Positions 31,607 to 40,043 of a stretch of 64,000 nucleotides of DNA are shown here, piece by piece. The DNA comes from an uncultured Oscillospiraceae bacterium (GTDB lineage Bacteria > Bacillota > Clostridia > Oscillospirales > Ruminococcaceae). The first letter of the stretch is position 1. The number at the start of each line of letters is the position of its first letter. The position numbers and the translations under genes are program-made. The stretch covers positions 1-64,000 of the forward strand of contig CAKSWY010000004.1 in NCBI GenBank assembly GCA_934513685.1, written 5' to 3'. The notes beneath the pieces were generated by a model. It saw only the letters and a program-made list of their open reading frames with translations, ran no database searches and was not told the DNA's origin.

Positions 31607-33148
31607 ATGAAAAAGATCGACCTGAAAAATTTATCGCCCAAACAAAAGCAGGCCGGCATTGTGCTGGCCATCTGCGCGCTGGCGATCGTTGTGACCCTGT
31701 CGGTTACGGCGGTGATGGTCAGCAAAGCCGGAAAGGACGATGCAACGTCCGGCTCGGATTCCGATTCTTCGTCGGAAAGCTACGACAGCAGCGAGTACCA
31801 GATTGACGCGAACTCCAGCGCCATTCTGGCAAAAACCAAGGACGCAGGCAAGGAATACGTGGAAGCCACGGTGTTCGTGGGCGACTCCAACACGGTGCGC
31901 ATGAACAACTACGGCCTGATCACCCTGGACCAGTTTGTGGGCCAGGAGGGCATGGGCGTGCAGTCCGCCACCAGCACCAAGTGTGTGGCCTTCAAGGGCG
32001 ACAGCACCCAGTACGCCATTCCGGATGCCATCGCCAAGATGAAGCCACGGCGGGTGATCGTGACCTTCGGCACCAACAACGCCGATGGCAGCATGAGCAA
32101 GGACGATTTCATCAAGGAGTACAAGAACCTGCTCACGGCGATTCACAAGGCGTATCAGTACTGCGACATCATTGTGAATGCCATTCCGCCCATCCCGAAG
32201 AACCACAGCAGCTACCCAAACATGAGCATGACCTCCATCGACGAGTTCAACCAGGCGCTGGTGGAGATGTGCCAGAGCGAGGGCTATAAGTTCCTGAACA
32301 CCACAGAGGTGCTGAAGGGAAGCGACGGCTACGGCAAGAGCGGCTATTTTCAGGATGGCGACATCCATATGCGTTCGGACGCGCTGAAGGCCATTCTAAC
32401 CTATGCCCGCGAGCACGCCTATGAGACGGAGGACCAGCGCCCGGCGGCGGACAAAGATGCCACCAACATCCCCAAGCGCGCCAATGCAACGGGTTCTTCT
32501 TCGGCGGAGACTTCCTCTTCCAGTACCTCGGAGCAGACGTTCACGGTCAGCTATGATGTGGAATCCAGCAGCAGCGGTACCCTGAGCTATGGCAGCAGCT
32601 CCGGCCAGACGAAGCTTTCCTTCAAGGTGACGGACCCCAACGCCAGCTACACCATTACGGCGGTGCCCGCTTCCGGCTATGAGTTCGTGAAGTGGAGCGA
32701 CGGTGTGACCACAGCCACCCGTACCGACACCAACTTCACCAAGAACCTGTCGGTTCGTGCCCAGTTCAGCCAGAAGCTGAGCATTTCCATTGAGCCGGCC
32801 AGCGTTTCCATGAGCGCCGGAGACAATGTGACCCTGAAGGCCGTGGTGCACGGCGCCAGCGCTTCGGACGTGAAGTGGAGCGGCGCAGCCCAGGGCAGCG
32901 GCGAGACCTATTCGCTGAGCAGCCTGTCGGTGGGCAACTACACCATTGTGGCCACCATTACCGCCAACGGCACCACCAAAACGGCCGAGGCCACGGTGGT
33001 GGTAAGCCCGGCCGCAACGCCGACCCCCACGGCAACGCCGGAGCCCACGCCGGAACCCACGCCGACGCCGGAACCTACGCCGGAACCCACGCCGGAACCG
33101 GCGGAAACCGAGAACCCCGGTGAAGGAACCGAGGGCCAGGCCAACTAA
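31607..33148 (+). CDS. membrane-anchored SGNH/GDSL hydrolase with C-terminal Pro-Thr-rich tail
   Basis: A 513-aa surface protein. One membrane anchor (~20-40, IVLAICALAIVVTLSVTAVMV) is followed by a Ser-rich linker. A GDSL/SGNH-type domain (~65-270) has the nucleophile in VFVGDSNTVRM, the Asn in VTFGTNNADG and D-x-x-H in DGDIHM. A beta-rich repeat follows (~320-395, ASYTITAVPASGYEFVKWSDG, resembling the InlB-B/Flg_new repeat), then an Ig-like segment (~398-470) and a Pro-Thr-Glu tail. It likely modifies cell-wall or surface polysaccharide ester groups. GGAGGA lies 7 nt before ATG 31607. Confidence 0.82.
   Translation: MKKIDLKNLSPKQKQAGIVLAICALAIVVTLSVTAVMVSKAGKDDATSGSDSDSSSESYDSSEYQIDANSSAILAKTKDAGKEYVEATVFVGDSNTVRMNNYGLITLDQFVGQEGMGVQSATSTKCVAFKGDSTQYAIPDAIAKMKPRRVIVTFGTNNADGSMSKDDFIKEYKNLLTAIHKAYQYCDIIVNAIPPIPKNHSSYPNMSMTSIDEFNQALVEMCQSEGYKFLNTTEVLKGSDGYGKSGYFQDGDIHMRSDALKAILTYAREHAYETEDQRPAADKDATNIPKRANATGSSSAETSSSSTSEQTFTVSYDVESSSSGTLSYGSSSGQTKLSFKVTDPNASYTITAVPASGYEFVKWSDGVTTATRTDTNFTKNLSVRAQFSQKLSISIEPASVSMSAGDNVTLKAVVHGASASDVKWSGAAQGSGETYSLSSLSVGNYTIVATITANGTTKTAEATVVVSPAATPTPTATPEPTPEPTPTPEPTPEPTPEPAETENPGEGTEGQAN
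33016..33105 (+). repeat. short tandem repeat encoding the PTPEPTPEP tail
   Basis: Imperfect repeats of about 6-12 nt built from CCNACG and CCGGAA units encode alternating Thr-Pro/Glu-Pro at the SGNH protein C-terminus. Such tails span the cell wall; copy number is probably variable. Confidence 0.8.
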
Positions 33149-33230
33149 GCACGGCAGCCGGGTGGGGTACATATTCCTGCTTTTAAAGAGAAGGGCCTGC
33201 CCCAAAAGACAGGGCGGGTAAGTGCATAAA

Positions 33231-33280
33231 ACCGGCCCCCGCGGCCCTACCGTATCGGGATGGGCGCAGGGGCCGATTTT
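33231..33280 (+). terminator. probable terminator after the SGNH gene
   Basis: CGGCCCCnGCGnCCC pairs with GGGnGCnGGGGCCG, followed by ATTTT. The T run is short. Confidence 0.6.
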
Positions 33281-33410
33281 GCTTGAATTTGCTGCGGCAT
33301 CAAAAACAGGCCGATTCTTACCAAAATAACCGGCAGGGCAGATGCCAGACGGCCCGAACGAGAACTGACACGGGCGGTTTTTGCCTGAAGAACAGAGAAG
33401 GAGAACAAGC

Positions 33411-34373
33411 ATGAAGATCACGGTACTTGGCTGCGGCCGCTGGGGCACGTTTTTGGCCTGCTATCACAGCACCCGCCACGAGGTGATGCTGTGGGGGCGA
33501 GAAGGCTCCCGCGGGTTTGCACAGCTGAAGGCAGAACGCCGGAACCAGTATGAAGTGCTGCCGGATAATCTGCTGCTGGAACAGGACCTGGAAAAGGCCG
33601 TCGCCTGGGGACGCGTGGTGATTATTTCCATCAGCGCCCAGCAGCTGCGGGACCTGGGCAGCAAGCTGGACCGACTGGATCTGAGCGGCAAGACCGTGAT
33701 TCTGTGCATGAAGGGCATTGAAGCGGACACCGGCAAGCGCTTGACCCAGGTGTTCCGCGAGACGGTGCACCAGCCGGTGGAGCTGGCCGTTTGGGTTGGC
33801 CCCGGCCACGTGCAGGATTTCTGCGCGGGCATTCCCAATTGCATGGTGGTGGACTCGGAGGACCCGGCGGTAACCGAATGGATCGTGGAAAACCTGAACT
33901 CGGACCTGATCCGGCTGTACAAAGGGCACGACCTGGTGGGCACCGAGGTGGGGGCTGCCGCCAAAAACGTGGTGGGCATTGCGGCCGGAATGCTGGACGG
34001 CGTGGGCTATTCCAGCCTGAAAGGCGCGCTGATGGCCCGCGGCGCCCGGGAGATTTCACGCTTGATTCGGGCCATGGGCGGCAACGAGCTTTCGGCCTAT
34101 GGGCTGTGCCACCTGGGCGATTATGAGGCCACCCTGTTTTCGGCTCACAGCCACAACCGGCATTACGGCGAGTGCTATGTGAAGGGTGAACTCTACGGCA
34201 AACTGGCCGAGGGTGTGCCCACCGTGAAGGCGCTGGTGGGTCTTGGGAAGGAATACGGAGTCGACCTGCCCATCTGCCGGACGGTGTATGAGATCGTATA
34301 CCGGAAGGCTGACCCCATGGAGGCCCTGCAGAAGCTGTTTGCCCGGTCGGTAAAGGGCGAGTTTGACCTGTAA
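33411..34373 (+). CDS. NAD(P)H-dependent glycerol-3-phosphate dehydrogenase-like protein
   Basis: A 320-aa protein with a Rossmann domain (GCGRWGTFLA at 7-16) and a GpsA-like helical C-terminal domain (GTEVGAAAKNVVGIAAGMLDG). The catalytic Lys in AAKNV is present. It departs from typical GpsA: GAGSWG is GCGRWG, the G-x-N-T-K-A-A-L segment is GYSSLKGAL, and the Arg-Asn-Arg-x-(F/Y)-G region reads HSHNRHYG. It may be a diverged GpsA or a paralogue with altered substrate; whether a second gpsA exists cannot be seen here. GGAGAA precedes the start. Confidence 0.75.
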   Translation: MKITVLGCGRWGTFLACYHSTRHEVMLWGREGSRGFAQLKAERRNQYEVLPDNLLLEQDLEKAVAWGRVVIISISAQQLRDLGSKLDRLDLSGKTVILCMKGIEADTGKRLTQVFRETVHQPVELAVWVGPGHVQDFCAGIPNCMVVDSEDPAVTEWIVENLNSDLIRLYKGHDLVGTEVGAAAKNVVGIAAGMLDGVGYSSLKGALMARGAREISRLIRAMGGNELSAYGLCHLGDYEATLFSAHSHNRHYGECYVKGELYGKLAEGVPTVKALVGLGKEYGVDLPICRTVYEIVYRKADPMEALQKLFARSVKGEFDL

Positions 34374-34420
34374 CGGCCGCGCCCGCCCTCGCATAGGCTG
34401 AGGGCAGGGAGGTGGATGCC

Positions 34421-34723
34421 ATGGAATACCAGAACCTTGCCGAAACCGAAGCGATGCCGGGGCCCGGCGCAACGGGCCTGTATGACGCAGAAGGCAACGT
34501 GAGCGACGGCAGCGTGGACGACTACGGATACGACTGGGGCGCCCCGGTACTTTATCCGGAAAGCGCCCGCTCGGCCGGATGCGGAAACACACGCAGTTAC
34601 GCCGGGAAGAGCAGCGGATCGACCGGCGATGAGGACTGCGGCTGCAGCACGGAGCCGGATGACTGCATCGAAAACCAACCGGCCCAGAGTGATGAGGCGG
34701 CCTATGAGATCGTAGTACCGTAA
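34421..34723 (+). CDS. acidic orphan protein (100 aa)
   Basis: Not recognised. The 100-aa product is strongly acidic and low in complexity (GNVSDGSVDDYGYDWG, SSGSTGDEDCGC), with four Cys (C-G-N, C-G-C, D-C-I), no membrane segment and no signal. It looks disordered. GGGAGGTGG gives a good ribosome site for ATG 34421 (GTG 34412 is an alternative). It follows gpsA by 47 nt and precedes a terminator, so it is probably cotranscribed. Coding is likely but unproven. Confidence 0.5.
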   Translation: MEYQNLAETEAMPGPGATGLYDAEGNVSDGSVDDYGYDWGAPVLYPESARSAGCGNTRSYAGKSSGSTGDEDCGCSTEPDDCIENQPAQSDEAAYEIVVP

Positions 34724-34761
34724 CGTCCGGAACAAATTCTAACCGCAATTAACAGCAAACA

Positions 34762-34810
34762 GAAAAAGCGCCTGCGCCCCGGAGAAATCTCGGGACACAG
34801 ACGCTTTTTT
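34762..34810. terminator. bidirectional terminator between the acidic orphan and the MATE gene
   Basis: AAAAAGCGCCTG...CAGACGCTTTTTT with an inner CGGAGAAATCTCGG hairpin; T runs follow on both strands. Confidence 0.8.
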
Positions 34811-34888
34811 GCTGTGTTTTGGTGGATAAGAATTGAAACGCCTACCGACAAGCCAATGAGATAAAGACGGCGGATTTACGCGGCGGGC

Positions 34889-36229
34889 TTACACCGTTTG
34901 CAGATTCTTCCAGCGGCCGCTCTTCCAGCGCGCCCAGAAGATGATCGCCCGCAGGCATTCATCCATGGCAAAGGCCGTCCAAATGCCAGCCAGGCCGAGG
35001 CCCAGCTTCATGCCCAGTAGCCAGGCCACGCCTACGGCCACCACCCACTGGCTGATAATGCCGATGGTGACCGGGTAGCGCACATCGCCCACCGCCTGCA
35101 GGTTGCGCACCAGCACAATGTTGAAGCAGCGGCCGATTTCCAGAATGACCTCGATGCACATGATCTTCTGCCCCAGCGCGATTACCTGAGGATCGGTGCT
35201 GAACAGCCCGTACAGAGGCTTTGCAAATAAGGCTAGTACCAGTGTGATGCCGATGGTAATGGGGGTGAACACCTTCAATACGTGGTTGTTCAGCCGGTTG
35301 GCCTCCTCAAAATCCCGCGCGCCAATGGCATAGCCGACCAGAACTGCGGTGGCCTGGCTGACCGCGCTGATGAGCATAAAGCACACCTGGGCGAAAATAA
35401 CGGCATACACCCGGGTGGTGACGGCGTAGGTGCCGATCATGTTGACGAACACCAGGCTGGCCGCCTGCGAAAGATTGTAGGAGAGACCCTCACCGCCCGC
35501 GGGCAGGCCGATGCCCAGCAGCCGCCGGAACAGCACCGATGGCCAGGGGTTCAGCATCCGGGGCGAAAGCGTCGCGCCGGGAATACTGCGCAGGAAGGAG
35601 ACCAGCAGCAGGCACATGCCCACCATTCGGCAGGTAAGGGTGGAGAGCGCCGCGCCGGCCGCGCCCAGCTGGGGCAGGGGGCCAAGGCCGTAGATCAGGG
35701 CGGTGTTGCCCAGAATGTTGACCAGATTGATCACGCCGGTGGACAGCATGATCACCGTCATGCGGGCGTGGGCGCGCAGAAAGGCGCTGAAGGTGAGCAT
35801 CAGGGCCTGAAAGGGCAGGCTGACTGCCGTAATGCGCAGATATACCGCTGCCTCGGCCCGGGCCTCTGCAGGAACCTGCATCAGCGCCATGAGCCGGTCG
35901 GCCCCCAGTAGAAGGAGCACCATCAGCACCAAGCTGACGGCCAGATTGACCACCGCGGAAAGCACGTAGACCTGCTGAACCTTTTCCTGCTGGTCGGCGC
36001 CCAAATATTGGCTGATCAGAATGGTGGAGGCCAGGCTGATGACCGAGAAGGTGAGCAGTAAAATGGTGATGACCTGATTGGCGTTGCCCACGGCGGCCAC
36101 GGCGGTGGCATTGAAATGGGAAAGCATGATCTGGTCGATGTTGCCCACCAGCATCTGAAGCAACAGCTCGATAAAAATGGGCCAGGTCATCTTCCAAAGA
36201 ACTGGCTTGGAAGAAGTGGAAGCTGCCAT
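34889..36229 (-). CDS. MATE family efflux transporter
   Basis: A 446-aa polytopic protein of the MatE superfamily (about 12 hydrophobic segments), a cation/drug antiporter. Family features: N-terminal WPIFIELLLQMLVGNIDQIMLS, the AVAAVGNANQV loop and pseudo-symmetric repeat halves. The start ATG 36229 is supported by GAGGTAG about 5 nt upstream; a 22-codon upstream extension has none. It is monocistronic, divergent from the decarboxylase, with a shared 449-nt intergenic region. A minus-strand TATGAT at 36343-36338 may be its -10. Substrate unknown. Confidence 0.9.
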   Translation of the reverse strand: MAASTSSKPVLWKMTWPIFIELLLQMLVGNIDQIMLSHFNATAVAAVGNANQVITILLLTFSVISLASTILISQYLGADQQEKVQQVYVLSAVVNLAVSLVLMVLLLLGADRLMALMQVPAEARAEAAVYLRITAVSLPFQALMLTFSAFLRAHARMTVIMLSTGVINLVNILGNTALIYGLGPLPQLGAAGAALSTLTCRMVGMCLLLVSFLRSIPGATLSPRMLNPWPSVLFRRLLGIGLPAGGEGLSYNLSQAASLVFVNMIGTYAVTTRVYAVIFAQVCFMLISAVSQATAVLVGYAIGARDFEEANRLNNHVLKVFTPITIGITLVLALFAKPLYGLFSTDPQVIALGQKIMCIEVILEIGRCFNIVLVRNLQAVGDVRYPVTIGIISQWVVAVGVAWLLGMKLGLGLAGIWTAFAMDECLRAIIFWARWKSGRWKNLQTV

Positions 36230-36475
36230 AAACACTACCTCGAAAAAATAATCAAAATTCGTCCAGAGAAAAAACGTCAGGCCGTTCACGCCCAAAAGAA
36301 ACTCTTTGGTAAAACGGCCCCATACAATGCGGCTTCTATCATAGCATTCTCGGCGCGGAATAACCAGAGGACGAAATAACGATTTTTACAAAATGATATT
36401 TGTAAAATTGTGCAAAATGAGAGAATACGAAAAGAATCGGCGGCCTAAACGAAAAAGACGGGAACGGGGCGGGCC

Positions 36476-36504
36476 TTTTCAGCAGCGGAAATCTTTGCTA
36501 TAAT
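36476..36504 (+). promoter_or_regulatory. promoter of the Orn/Lys/Arg decarboxylase gene
   Basis: TTTTCA (36476-36481), 17-nt spacer, TATAAT (36499-36504), leaving a ~165-nt leader. The same TTTTCA -35 variant is used before cdaA. The rest of 36230-36475 is AT-rich and without a gene. Confidence 0.65.
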
Positions 36505-36678
36505 TGGGTTTCAAAATGATGTACGGCAGGCGACGATCTGCGGAAGCGGCTGCTTTGACCGCCAGGACGGAGTGTGGCAGGGCAGAATCCCCCCAAAAAA
36601 GCAGCCCCTTTAAAACGGACATCGACTGGCCTAAAAAAGACTCGGGGCGGGATGTTCCCCCTTGAAAAAGGAAAACGA

Positions 36679-38217
36679 ATGAGCGGCGAGCAACACTTTG
36701 AACAAAAGAATATGCAAAAACAAACGGCAAAACTGGAAACGGCTCACACGCTGACCCGGCGGCTGGCCGACTATGCGGCGGGGCAGGCGTACCCTTTCCA
36801 TATGCCGGGGCACAAACGGCGGCCCGGTGCGCTGGGCGGTGCCATTCCGGAAGCGCTGGACATCACCGAAATCGATGGCTTTGATGATCTGCACGACGCG
36901 GATGGGGCACTGGCCGAGGCGATGGAGCGGGCGGCCCGCCTGTACGGCAGCCGGCGGGCCTGGCTGCTGGTGAACGGCAGCACCTGCGGCCTGCTGGCGG
37001 CCATTCAGGCGGCGGCCCCGCAGGGCAGCAAGGTGCTGGTGGCCCGCAATTGCCACAAGGCGGTGTACCACGGCATGGAGCTGCTGGGCCTGCACCCGGT
37101 GTATCTGCAGCCGCCGCTGGACGAGGCCTTCGGCATTGCGGGCAGTTTGCCGCCGGAGCAGGCGGCCGAAGCCCTGAGGGCCAATCCGGACGCGAGGCTG
37201 GTGATCCTCACGTCGCCCACCTACGAAGGGGTGCGCAGCGATGTGACGGCCATTGCCCGGCTGTGCCATGAAGCGGGGGTTCCGCTGCTGGTGGATGAGG
37301 CCCATGGTGCCCATCTGGGGCTGCCGGGCAGCTTTGCCCCCGGGGCGGTGGCGGCCGAGGCCGATCTGGTGGTGCAGAGCCTGCACAAGACCCTGCCCAG
37401 CCCCACGCAGACGGCGCTGCTGCACTGGAACAGCGAGCTGGTAAGCGCCCGCGCCGTGGAGCATGGGCTGGATATTTTCGAGACCAGCAGTCCGTCCTAT
37501 CCGCTGATGGCGGCCATGGACCACTGCCTGCGCTGGCTGGAGGCCGACAGCACTGCGCTGATGGTCCATTGGAACGACCTGCTCGAGCGCTTTTCCGCGC
37601 GGGCCGAGGGGCTGGGGCGCATCCGGGTGCTGTGCAAGGGCGGCGACCGGATGGAGGACCACCCGCTGTTTTATGCCTTTGACCCGGGCAAATTGGTGAT
37701 TTCGGCCCGCGGCGCGGGGCTGACCGGCCCGCAGCTGATGGCCGAACTTCGCGGGCGCTTTCAGCTGGAGCTGGAAATGGCGGCGGGGGATTACGCCATT
37801 GCCATGACCAGCCCCTGCGATACGGAAGAGGGGCTGGCCCGGCTGGCAAAAGCGCTGGAGACCCTGGACCGGGAAGCCGCCGCCACGCTGCCGCCCCGGC
37901 CGGCACTGCCTCCGGTGCTGGCGGCCCCAGCGTTTGTGCTTCCGGCGGCGCAGGCCTTGCGCAGGCCGCACGAATGGCTGCCGCCGCGCAAGGCACTGGG
38001 CCGGGTGAGCGGGGAATACCTCTGGGCCTACCCGCCGGGCATTCCCATTCTGGCACCGGGAGAACGGGTGGACGAAGCAGCGGTGGAACAGCTGGAGTGG
38101 CTGACCCGCTGCGGCGTGGCCCTGAAAAGCACCACCGGAAGGGAAAATTGCGTGGCCGTTCTGTGTGAGACGGATGAAGCGCCGCCCTGCAGCAGCGATA
38201 CGCTACAAAGACATTGA
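36679..38217 (+). CDS. Orn/Lys/Arg decarboxylase-family PLP enzyme
   Basis: A 512-aa fold-I PLP enzyme of the Orn/Lys/Arg decarboxylase major domain class (SpeA/YaaO-like short form). Cues: PFHMPGHKRRPGA, DITEIDGFDDLHD, NGSTCGLLAAI, SPTYEGVRSDV, DEAHGAHLG and the Schiff-base Lys237 in SLHKTLPSPTQTA. The C-terminal domain contains GRVSGEYLWAYPPGIPILAPGE, the substrate-loop motif of these decarboxylases. The amino acid used (arginine, lysine or ornithine) cannot be told. Start ATG 36679 has AAGGAAA upstream; the longer frame to 36574 is not supported. Confidence 0.87.
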   Translation: MSGEQHFEQKNMQKQTAKLETAHTLTRRLADYAAGQAYPFHMPGHKRRPGALGGAIPEALDITEIDGFDDLHDADGALAEAMERAARLYGSRRAWLLVNGSTCGLLAAIQAAAPQGSKVLVARNCHKAVYHGMELLGLHPVYLQPPLDEAFGIAGSLPPEQAAEALRANPDARLVILTSPTYEGVRSDVTAIARLCHEAGVPLLVDEAHGAHLGLPGSFAPGAVAAEADLVVQSLHKTLPSPTQTALLHWNSELVSARAVEHGLDIFETSSPSYPLMAAMDHCLRWLEADSTALMVHWNDLLERFSARAEGLGRIRVLCKGGDRMEDHPLFYAFDPGKLVISARGAGLTGPQLMAELRGRFQLELEMAAGDYAIAMTSPCDTEEGLARLAKALETLDREAAATLPPRPALPPVLAAPAFVLPAAQALRRPHEWLPPRKALGRVSGEYLWAYPPGIPILAPGERVDEAAVEQLEWLTRCGVALKSTTGRENCVAVLCETDEAPPCSSDTLQRH

Positions 38218-38243
38218 CAAGACCCCCGGCTAGGGGTTACAAT
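38214..38243 (+). promoter_or_regulatory. promoter of the SCIFF operon
   Basis: TTGACA (38214-38219), 18-nt spacer, TACAAT (38238-38243). The -35 lies at the 3' end of the decarboxylase gene. Confidence 0.8.
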
Positions 38244-38312
38244 ATGTCTATATGAGCAGCCGCTCTTTTGGGGGCGGTGCCCAAAGGCTTTTTCAAAAGG
38301 AGTTGTGTAGTT

Positions 38313-38465
38313 ATGAAGAGAATCCAGACCCTGGATACCCGCGACTTGGCCCAGAGCGCCAAGAACGGCGGCTGCGGCGAGTGCCAGACCTCTTGCCAGT
38401 CTGCCTGCAAGACTTCCTGCGGTGTTGCCAACCAGCAGTGCGAGAAGTGCAGCGAGAACCACTGA
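38313..38465 (+). CDS. scfA: SCIFF ranthipeptide precursor (seven Cys)
   Basis: A 50-aa precursor of the near-universal clostridial SCIFF peptide (six cysteines in forty-five residues). A short leader (MKRIQTLDTRDLAQSAKN) is followed by a core with Cys at 21, 24, 28, 32, 36, 43 and 46. The block C-G-E-C-Q-T-S-C-Q-S-A-C-K-T-S-C is the family core. Cys46 in CEKC is beyond the usual six. Radical-SAM maturation forms thioether links from Cys to nearby residues. The start has AAAAGGAG upstream; the maturase gene follows after an attenuator-like hairpin. Roles in cell-cell signalling have been proposed for ranthipeptides. Confidence 0.93.
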   Translation: MKRIQTLDTRDLAQSAKNGGCGECQTSCQSACKTSCGVANQQCEKCSENH

Positions 38466-38489
38466 GAGCGTCAGCGCTGATCGCTTAAC

Positions 38490-38537
38490 GAAAGGGCGTC
38501 GCCTGGCCGCACTGCGGCTGTGCGGCGCTTTTCTTTG
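38490..38537 (+). terminator. attenuator-like terminator between SCIFF and its maturase
   Basis: AAAGGGCGTCGC-...-GCGGCGCTTTTCTTT with an inner GCCGCA/TGCGGC stem. Partial termination would make more precursor than enzyme. Confidence 0.7.
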
Positions 38538-38595
38538 AAATTTTTTGCCGCAGCCCATGCGCCGGGCGGCGGAGACTGAGGGAGAATAAATCGGA

Positions 38596-39990
38596 ATGAT
38601 CCATGCCTATAAGATGAATGGCTACAACATCGTGCTGGACGTATACAGCGGTTCGGTGCACACGGTGGACGACCTGGCCTATGACGTGATCACCGGCTGT
38701 GATGCGGGCCGGGACAAAGAGGAGCTGATCGCCTCTTTGCTGGAAAAATACAAGGATGTGCCCGAGGTGAACCGGCAGGAAATTGAGGATTGCCTGAGTG
38801 ACGTGGAAGAATTGACCGCCGCCGGAAAGCTGTTTGCCGAGGATGTATACGCCGACAAGGCATTCGACCTGAAAAAGCGCAGCACGGTGGTGAAGGCGCT
38901 GTGCCTGCACGTGGCCCACACCTGCAACCTGAACTGCGAATACTGCTTTGCCAGCCAGGGCAAATACCACGGCGAGCGGGCCATCATGAGCTTTGAGGTG
39001 GGCAAGCAGGCGCTGGATTTCCTGATCGCCCATTCCGGCAGCCGGGTCAACCTGGAGGTGGACTTCTTCGGCGGCGAGCCCCTGATGAACTGGGACGTGG
39101 TGAAGCAGCTGGTGGCCTACGGCCGCAGCCGTGAGGCCGAGTGCAACAAGAAGTTCCGCTTTACCCTCACCACCAACGGCATGCTGCTGAACGACGAGGT
39201 GATCGACTTCGCCAACAGGGAGATGCACAACGTGGTGCTGAGCCTGGACGGCCGCAAGGAAGTTCACGACCGTCTGCGCCGCACGGCCGGCGGCCAGGGC
39301 AGCTACGATGTGATCGTGCCCAAGTTCCAGGAGTTTGTGAAGAAGCGCGGCCAGAAGGGCTACTATGTGCGCGGCACCTTTACCCACAACAACACCGACT
39401 TCACCAACGACATTTTCCACATGGCCGACCTGGGCTTTACCGAGCTTTCCATGGAGCCGGTGGTCTGCGCGCCGAATGACCCCTATGCGCTGACCAAGGA
39501 GGATCTGCCGGTGCTGTTTGACCAGTATGAACTGCTGGCCAAGGAGATGCTCAAGCGGGACAGCGAGGGCCGCGGCTTTACCTTCTACCATTACATGATC
39601 GACCTGAAGGGCGGCCCCTGCATCTACAAGCGCATTTCCGGCTGCGGTAGCGGCACCGAGTACATGGCGGTGACGCCGTGGGGCGATCTGTACCCCTGCC
39701 ACCAGTTCGTGGGCGACGAAAAGTACCTGCTGGGCAACGTGTGGGACGGCGTGACCAACACCGAACTGCGGGATGAATTCAAGCTGTGCAACGCCTATGC
39801 CCGGCCGGACTGCAAGGATTGCTGGGCCCGCCTGTATTGCAGCGGCGGCTGTGCGGCCAACGCCTACCATGCCACTGGCAGCATCAAGGGCGTGTATGAA
39901 TACGGCTGTGAGCTGTTCCGCAAGCGCATGGAGTGCGCCATCATGATGCAGGTGGCAAAGGCACAGCAGAACACCGCCCAGAAACAGTAA
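38596..39990 (+). CDS. scfB: SCIFF maturase, radical SAM/SPASM protein
   Basis: A 464-aa thioether-forming radical SAM enzyme. The N-terminal ~100 aa is a RiPP-recognition-type region. The SAM cluster motif is C110-x3-C114-x2-C117 (CNLNCEYC), followed by FFGGEPLMNW (GGE motif) and LTTNGMLL. The SPASM/Twitch C-terminus has the auxiliary-cluster Cys pattern: GPC, SGCGSG, YPCHQF, PDCKDCWARLYCSGGC and YGC. It acts on the peptide encoded 130 nt upstream. The ribosome site AGGGAGA is 11 nt from the ATG. Confidence 0.94.
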   Translation: MIHAYKMNGYNIVLDVYSGSVHTVDDLAYDVITGCDAGRDKEELIASLLEKYKDVPEVNRQEIEDCLSDVEELTAAGKLFAEDVYADKAFDLKKRSTVVKALCLHVAHTCNLNCEYCFASQGKYHGERAIMSFEVGKQALDFLIAHSGSRVNLEVDFFGGEPLMNWDVVKQLVAYGRSREAECNKKFRFTLTTNGMLLNDEVIDFANREMHNVVLSLDGRKEVHDRLRRTAGGQGSYDVIVPKFQEFVKKRGQKGYYVRGTFTHNNTDFTNDIFHMADLGFTELSMEPVVCAPNDPYALTKEDLPVLFDQYELLAKEMLKRDSEGRGFTFYHYMIDLKGGPCIYKRISGCGSGTEYMAVTPWGDLYPCHQFVGDEKYLLGNVWDGVTNTELRDEFKLCNAYARPDCKDCWARLYCSGGCAANAYHATGSIKGVYEYGCELFRKRMECAIMMQVAKAQQNTAQKQ

Positions 39991-40043
39991 GCGAAGGGCA
40001 GGAGCGCAGGCATTGCCCGGAACCATACAGGAGGAAACGCAGT

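Noticed and set aside
33016..33105. CRISPR-like repeat array
   Set aside because: The short units encode a Pro-Thr-Glu protein tail in frame and have no spacers.
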